DNA of 16,746 bases from Lachnospiraceae bacterium (lineage in GTDB: Bacteria > Bacillota_A > Clostridia > Lachnospirales > Lachnospiraceae): the NCBI GenBank assembly GCA_031262285.1, contig JAISHZ010000281.1, positions 1 through 16,746 on the forward strand. The letters are read 5' to 3'. A program made the translations under genes and the position numbers. Positions 14,722-16,746 of the stretch are shown here, one piece after another. The notes below the pieces were generated by a model that saw only the letters and a list, made by a program, of their open reading frames with translations, had not been told where the DNA came from and made no database searches. Position 1 is the first letter of the stretch. Each line of letters opens with the position of its first letter.

Positions 14722-16014
14722 TCAATCTCTGCGTAGTTGAAAAGCGGCAACTTTTTGCGCCAAAAGTTGGGACTGTGCGCTGAGTTCTTCGGAATTGGCT
14801 GTAAATTCTTCTGCCGAAGCACTGTTACGCTGTACTACCGCCGAAACTTGTTCCATGGCGTAGGTAATGCGGTCTATTGCCTGTTTCTGATCGTCGGAAG
14901 AGGCTGCGATTTGATTCACTACCAACGTGGATTGTTCAATTCCTTTCACGATATCTTGTAAACTTCTGGCGGTATCATCAGCGATGATTGCGCCTTGTTC
15001 TGCTTTTTTCATACTGTTGCTGATCAAAGTACCGGTCTGCTTCGCAGCTTCGGCGGATTTACCTGCCAGCTCTCTGACTTCTACGGCCAGCACCGCGAAG
15101 CCTTTCCCGGCTTCTCCGGCGCGAGCGGCTTCAACTGCAGCGTTGAGAGCCAGCAAATTGGTCTGTGCTGCGATTTCATCGATCGCGCTAAGGACTTGAG
15201 AGATATCTTTGCTTGCTTGGCTGATCTCATTTACGGCAGTGGTTAACTGCTCCATCTGCTTACTACCCATCTTCGCATCTTTGTGAACTTGAGCAGAATA
15301 GTCCGATGCGTCTTTCACCAGTTGATTATTTTGATTCGTCTTCAACATGATATCTTCTACAGAAGCAGTGACTTCTTCGACTGTGGCAGATTGTTCTTCT
15401 GAAGCTTGCGCCAACTCTTGCGCACCACCCGATACAGAGGTTGCGCTGCTTTCGACTTGATGAGTAGTCATATTGATATCACGGAACATTCCGTTCAAAT
15501 TATCAAGTAGAGTGTTAATGTCTATTCCTAACGCATCTTCCGGAGACAGAACATCTAATTTTCCGGTGAGATCGCCTTTTGATACATCATTGAGCAAATG
15601 TCCGACTAGAGCCATTCGGTCAAGGTGATCCAGAAGAAATTTCATAGCAGTTCCGGACTCGTCTTTGTTACGAGCAAGTGCGCGAGCCTGCTCTAATTGT
15701 TCCGGAACATAGAAAATCTTACCGGTCGTGGCGATCAACTGTAGTGTTTGGGAGACAGCCGTACCGGAAAAATCCAGACTATTTCGTAACTGTCGCTGAC
15801 CATATTGGCTTATTACCAAAGCGATAACAATACATAAAAATGCTACAACGCAAAGGAGCAGCAGAACACCTTTTTGCGAAATAGAAGAAAATAGGATTAC
15901 CAAAGAAACGATTGAGACACAGACAAGACTACCGATCAGTGAGGCAACGATTGGTGTAAATGTTTTCTTACATTTTTCGACGATACTCAGATCGCTTAGT
16001 GCATTCCTCAGCAT
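14722..16014 (-). CDS. Methyl-accepting chemotaxis protein without extracellular sensor domain
   Basis: This 430-residue receptor has two adjacent membrane segments (about 22-44 and 50-69) with only a few residues between, so no ligand-binding domain lies outside the cell. A cytoplasmic linker and HAMP-like helices (about 128-185) lead to a long coiled coil. The kinase-control tip is fully conserved: [21 protein letters not shown] spans about 280-300, followed by [16 protein letters not shown]. It should signal to CheA/CheW, sensing membrane state, an intracellular cue, or working within mixed receptor arrays. The start at 16014 is chosen over an upstream ATG at 16056 because GAGGAGG lies five bases before it. 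A sigma-A promoter is upstream and a hairpin cluster downstream. It is divergent from a second receptor gene. Confidence 0.93.
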   Translation of the reverse strand: MLRNALSDLSIVEKCKKTFTPIVASLIGSLVCVSIVSLVILFSSISQKGVLLLLCVVAFLCIVIALVISQYGQRQLRNSLDFSGTAVSQTLQLIATTGKIFYVPEQLEQARALARNKDESGTAMKFLLDHLDRMALVGHLLNDVSKGDLTGKLDVLSPEDALGIDINTLLDNLNGMFRDINMTTHQVESSATSVSGGAQELAQASEEQSATVEEVTASVEDIMLKTNQNNQLVKDASDYSAQVHKDAKMGSKQMEQLTTAVNEISQASKDISQVLSAIDEIAAQTNLLALNAAVEAARAGEAGKGFAVLAVEVRELAGKSAEAAKQTGTLISNSMKKAEQGAIIADDTARSLQDIVKGIEQSTLVVNQIAASSDDQKQAIDRITYAMEQVSAVVQRNSASAEEFTANSEELSAQSQLLAQKVAAFQLRRD

Positions 16015-16079
16015 AGGATCCTCCTCAAAATAGTGATGAAATACATACCTTATCAAAGCAACTTTTGTTCTTTCTATCT

Positions 16080-16108
16080 ATTATAAACGACAAAAAAAGT
16101 AGATTCAA
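16080..16108 (-). promoter_or_regulatory. Sigma-A promoter of the chemotaxis receptor gene
   Basis: On the minus strand TTGAAT (16108-16103) and a perfect TATAAT (16085-16080) are separated by 17 bases. The predicted start is near 16073, about 60 bases before the receptor start codon. No motility-sigma-like pair was noticed here, so ordinary sigma-A expression is the simplest reading. Confidence 0.65.
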
Positions 16109-16159
16109 GATTAAGTTTGAATTGTTTACACTTTCCTAAAAAATGGCACAATTCACGTG

Positions 16160-16235
16160 TTTGCGAACTATATGTTAAGAGTGGTGTATACGGGACGAAC
16201 CGAACAGAACCGGAGGGAGCTTTGAGTGTTAGACG
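16160..16235 (+). repeat. Degraded left part of the MITE-like repeat, copy R4
   Basis: Bases from about 16160 to 16235 align with the left half of R2 (about 203-278). Both share GTGGTGTAT or its variant, GGGACGAACCG, a GGAG-TTTTG-like stretch and GTGTTAGAC, at roughly 80% identity by eye. The right arm and right terminus are absent. A CACAATTCACGTG flank just before it echoes the flank motif of R1 and R3. It lies between two divergent receptor genes and appears to be a relic. Confidence 0.6.
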
Positions 16236-16480
16236 CATGGACAGTTATTCTGTGGTAAAAGGTCATGAATTGAATAGGAATGGAGTATAAATAATTTTTT
16301 ATATCCGTCGATATATACACTGATTCGCAATTTGTAGATGTTACAACAACCTTGACAAGAATGAAATGCATTCGTTGAACAATATGTCTGAATATTTTGC
16401 GTTAATTTTATCAAAAGAACACAAAATGCAGTAGTTGGTTACTATTATCACTTTTTACATATTATTTAATAGAATCTTAA
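16236..16480. other. AT-rich intergenic stretch without a recognised feature
   Basis: This 245-bp stretch between the degraded repeat and the promoter of the second receptor is AT-rich. I see no convincing open frame with a ribosome binding site, no RNA gene and no strong hairpin. It forms part of a 550-bp divergent intergenic region. Confidence 0.5.
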
Positions 16481-16509
16481 TTGACAGGGTTCGAGGTTGT
16501 TGCTATACT
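16481..16509 (+). promoter_or_regulatory. Strong sigma-A promoter of the second receptor gene
   Basis: A perfect TTGACA (16481-16486) and TATACT (16504-16509) are spaced by exactly 17 bases, with a start expected near 16516. The leader to the ATG is about 49 bases. This is the strongest promoter seen in the window. Confidence 0.8.
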
Positions 16510-16564
16510 GAAACGAGGAAAATCAAAGGATAAGCGCATATAGGTGCGCGGACAGGAGACAAGT

Positions 16565-16746
16565 ATGAAGGATTTGCTCATTTCTAAAAAGCTCTTATAT
16601 TCATTTCTAATTGTGGCAGTTCTTGCAGGGTTAGTTGGGGGATTTGGCATTTTTGGACAGAGTATGTTGTTTGGCGATACGCAAGCCATGTTTGACGAAC
16701 CTGTCAATGCACTCAATGCGTTAGGCGATATACGAGCCGGCTTCAA
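16565..16746 (+). CDS. N-terminus of a second methyl-accepting chemotaxis-type protein (runs off window)
   Basis: Sixty codons are visible from the ATG at 16565, supported by AGGAGA six bases upstream. A short basic start (MKDLLISKKL) leads into one membrane segment (about 11-30). The segment beginning QSMLFGDTQAMFDEPVNA then looks like the first helix of an extracellular four-helix-bundle sensor. That layout is typical of chemoreceptors, and a receptor gene lies divergently next door. The signalling domain is outside the window, so a sensor histidine kinase or diguanylate cyclase with the same type of N-terminus cannot be excluded. Confidence 0.6.
   Translation, partial: MKDLLISKKLLYSFLIVAVLAGLVGGFGIFGQSMLFGDTQAMFDEPVNALNALGDIRAGF

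Noticed and set aside
14577..14822. 81-codon minus-strand frame across the hairpin cluster
   Set aside because: It overlaps the chemoreceptor 3' end in another frame and is built largely from inverted-repeat sequence, with no ribosome binding site seen.

Overview
The window reads as a chromosomal stretch of a low-to-mid GC, Gram-positive-type anaerobe, most likely a Clostridia-like member of the Bacillota. The evidence is the feoA/feoB pair with a small Cys-rich FeoB-associated protein, a DacF-type D,D-carboxypeptidase, a DtxR/MntR-type repressor, strong AGGAGG-like ribosome binding sites, consensus sigma-A promoters and one TTG start. No rRNA, tRNA, CRISPR array, transposase or phage gene was seen, and the species cannot be named from the sequence alone.

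Layout. (1) Bases 1-330 hold two head-to-tail copies (R1, R2) of a palindromic, MITE-like repeat; a DUF6056-like polytopic membrane protein follows (502-2031). (2) The minus-strand iron block is feoA (5003-4779), feoB (4727-2559) and the FeoB-associated Cys-rich membrane peptide (2171-2028). A third copy of the repeat (R3, 2315-2551) sits between feoB and the small gene, and its flanking sequence carries the feoB stop codon. A sigma-A promoter with a perfect 16-bp palindrome near the start site precedes feoA. The small gene has its own tandem palindromic array upstream. (3) A plus-strand run of six genes with short gaps (5262-14105) encodes an S66 LD-carboxypeptidase-like peptidase, an ABC-class predicted ATPase, a SWIM/SNF2 helicase, a DtxR-family metalloregulator, a membrane-anchored D-Ala-D-Ala carboxypeptidase and an Sfp-type phosphopantetheinyl transferase. 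(4) Minus strand again: a thioredoxin-like protein (14478-14152), a 243-bp spacer packed with hairpins, and a methyl-accepting chemotaxis protein with no extracellular sensor domain (16014-14722). (5) A second chemotaxis-type receptor starts divergently at 16565 and runs off the window. A degraded repeat copy (R4) lies between the two.

How the parts may fit. FeoA/FeoB import Fe(II). The palindrome at the feoA promoter is a plausible site for a metal-sensing repressor, and the DtxR-family protein encoded 6 kb away is an obvious candidate; this link is inference. The S66 peptidase and DacF both point to peptidoglycan peptide trimming.

The most unusual content is the repeat family. It has 16-bp terminal inverted repeats and a 33-bp internal inverted repeat whose two arms match each other within a copy while differing between copies. 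One copy has lost its right arm between short direct repeats and another has gained a nested palindrome in the loop. No protein-coding gene goes with it, so I describe it as a non-autonomous mobile or structural element rather than a defined system.
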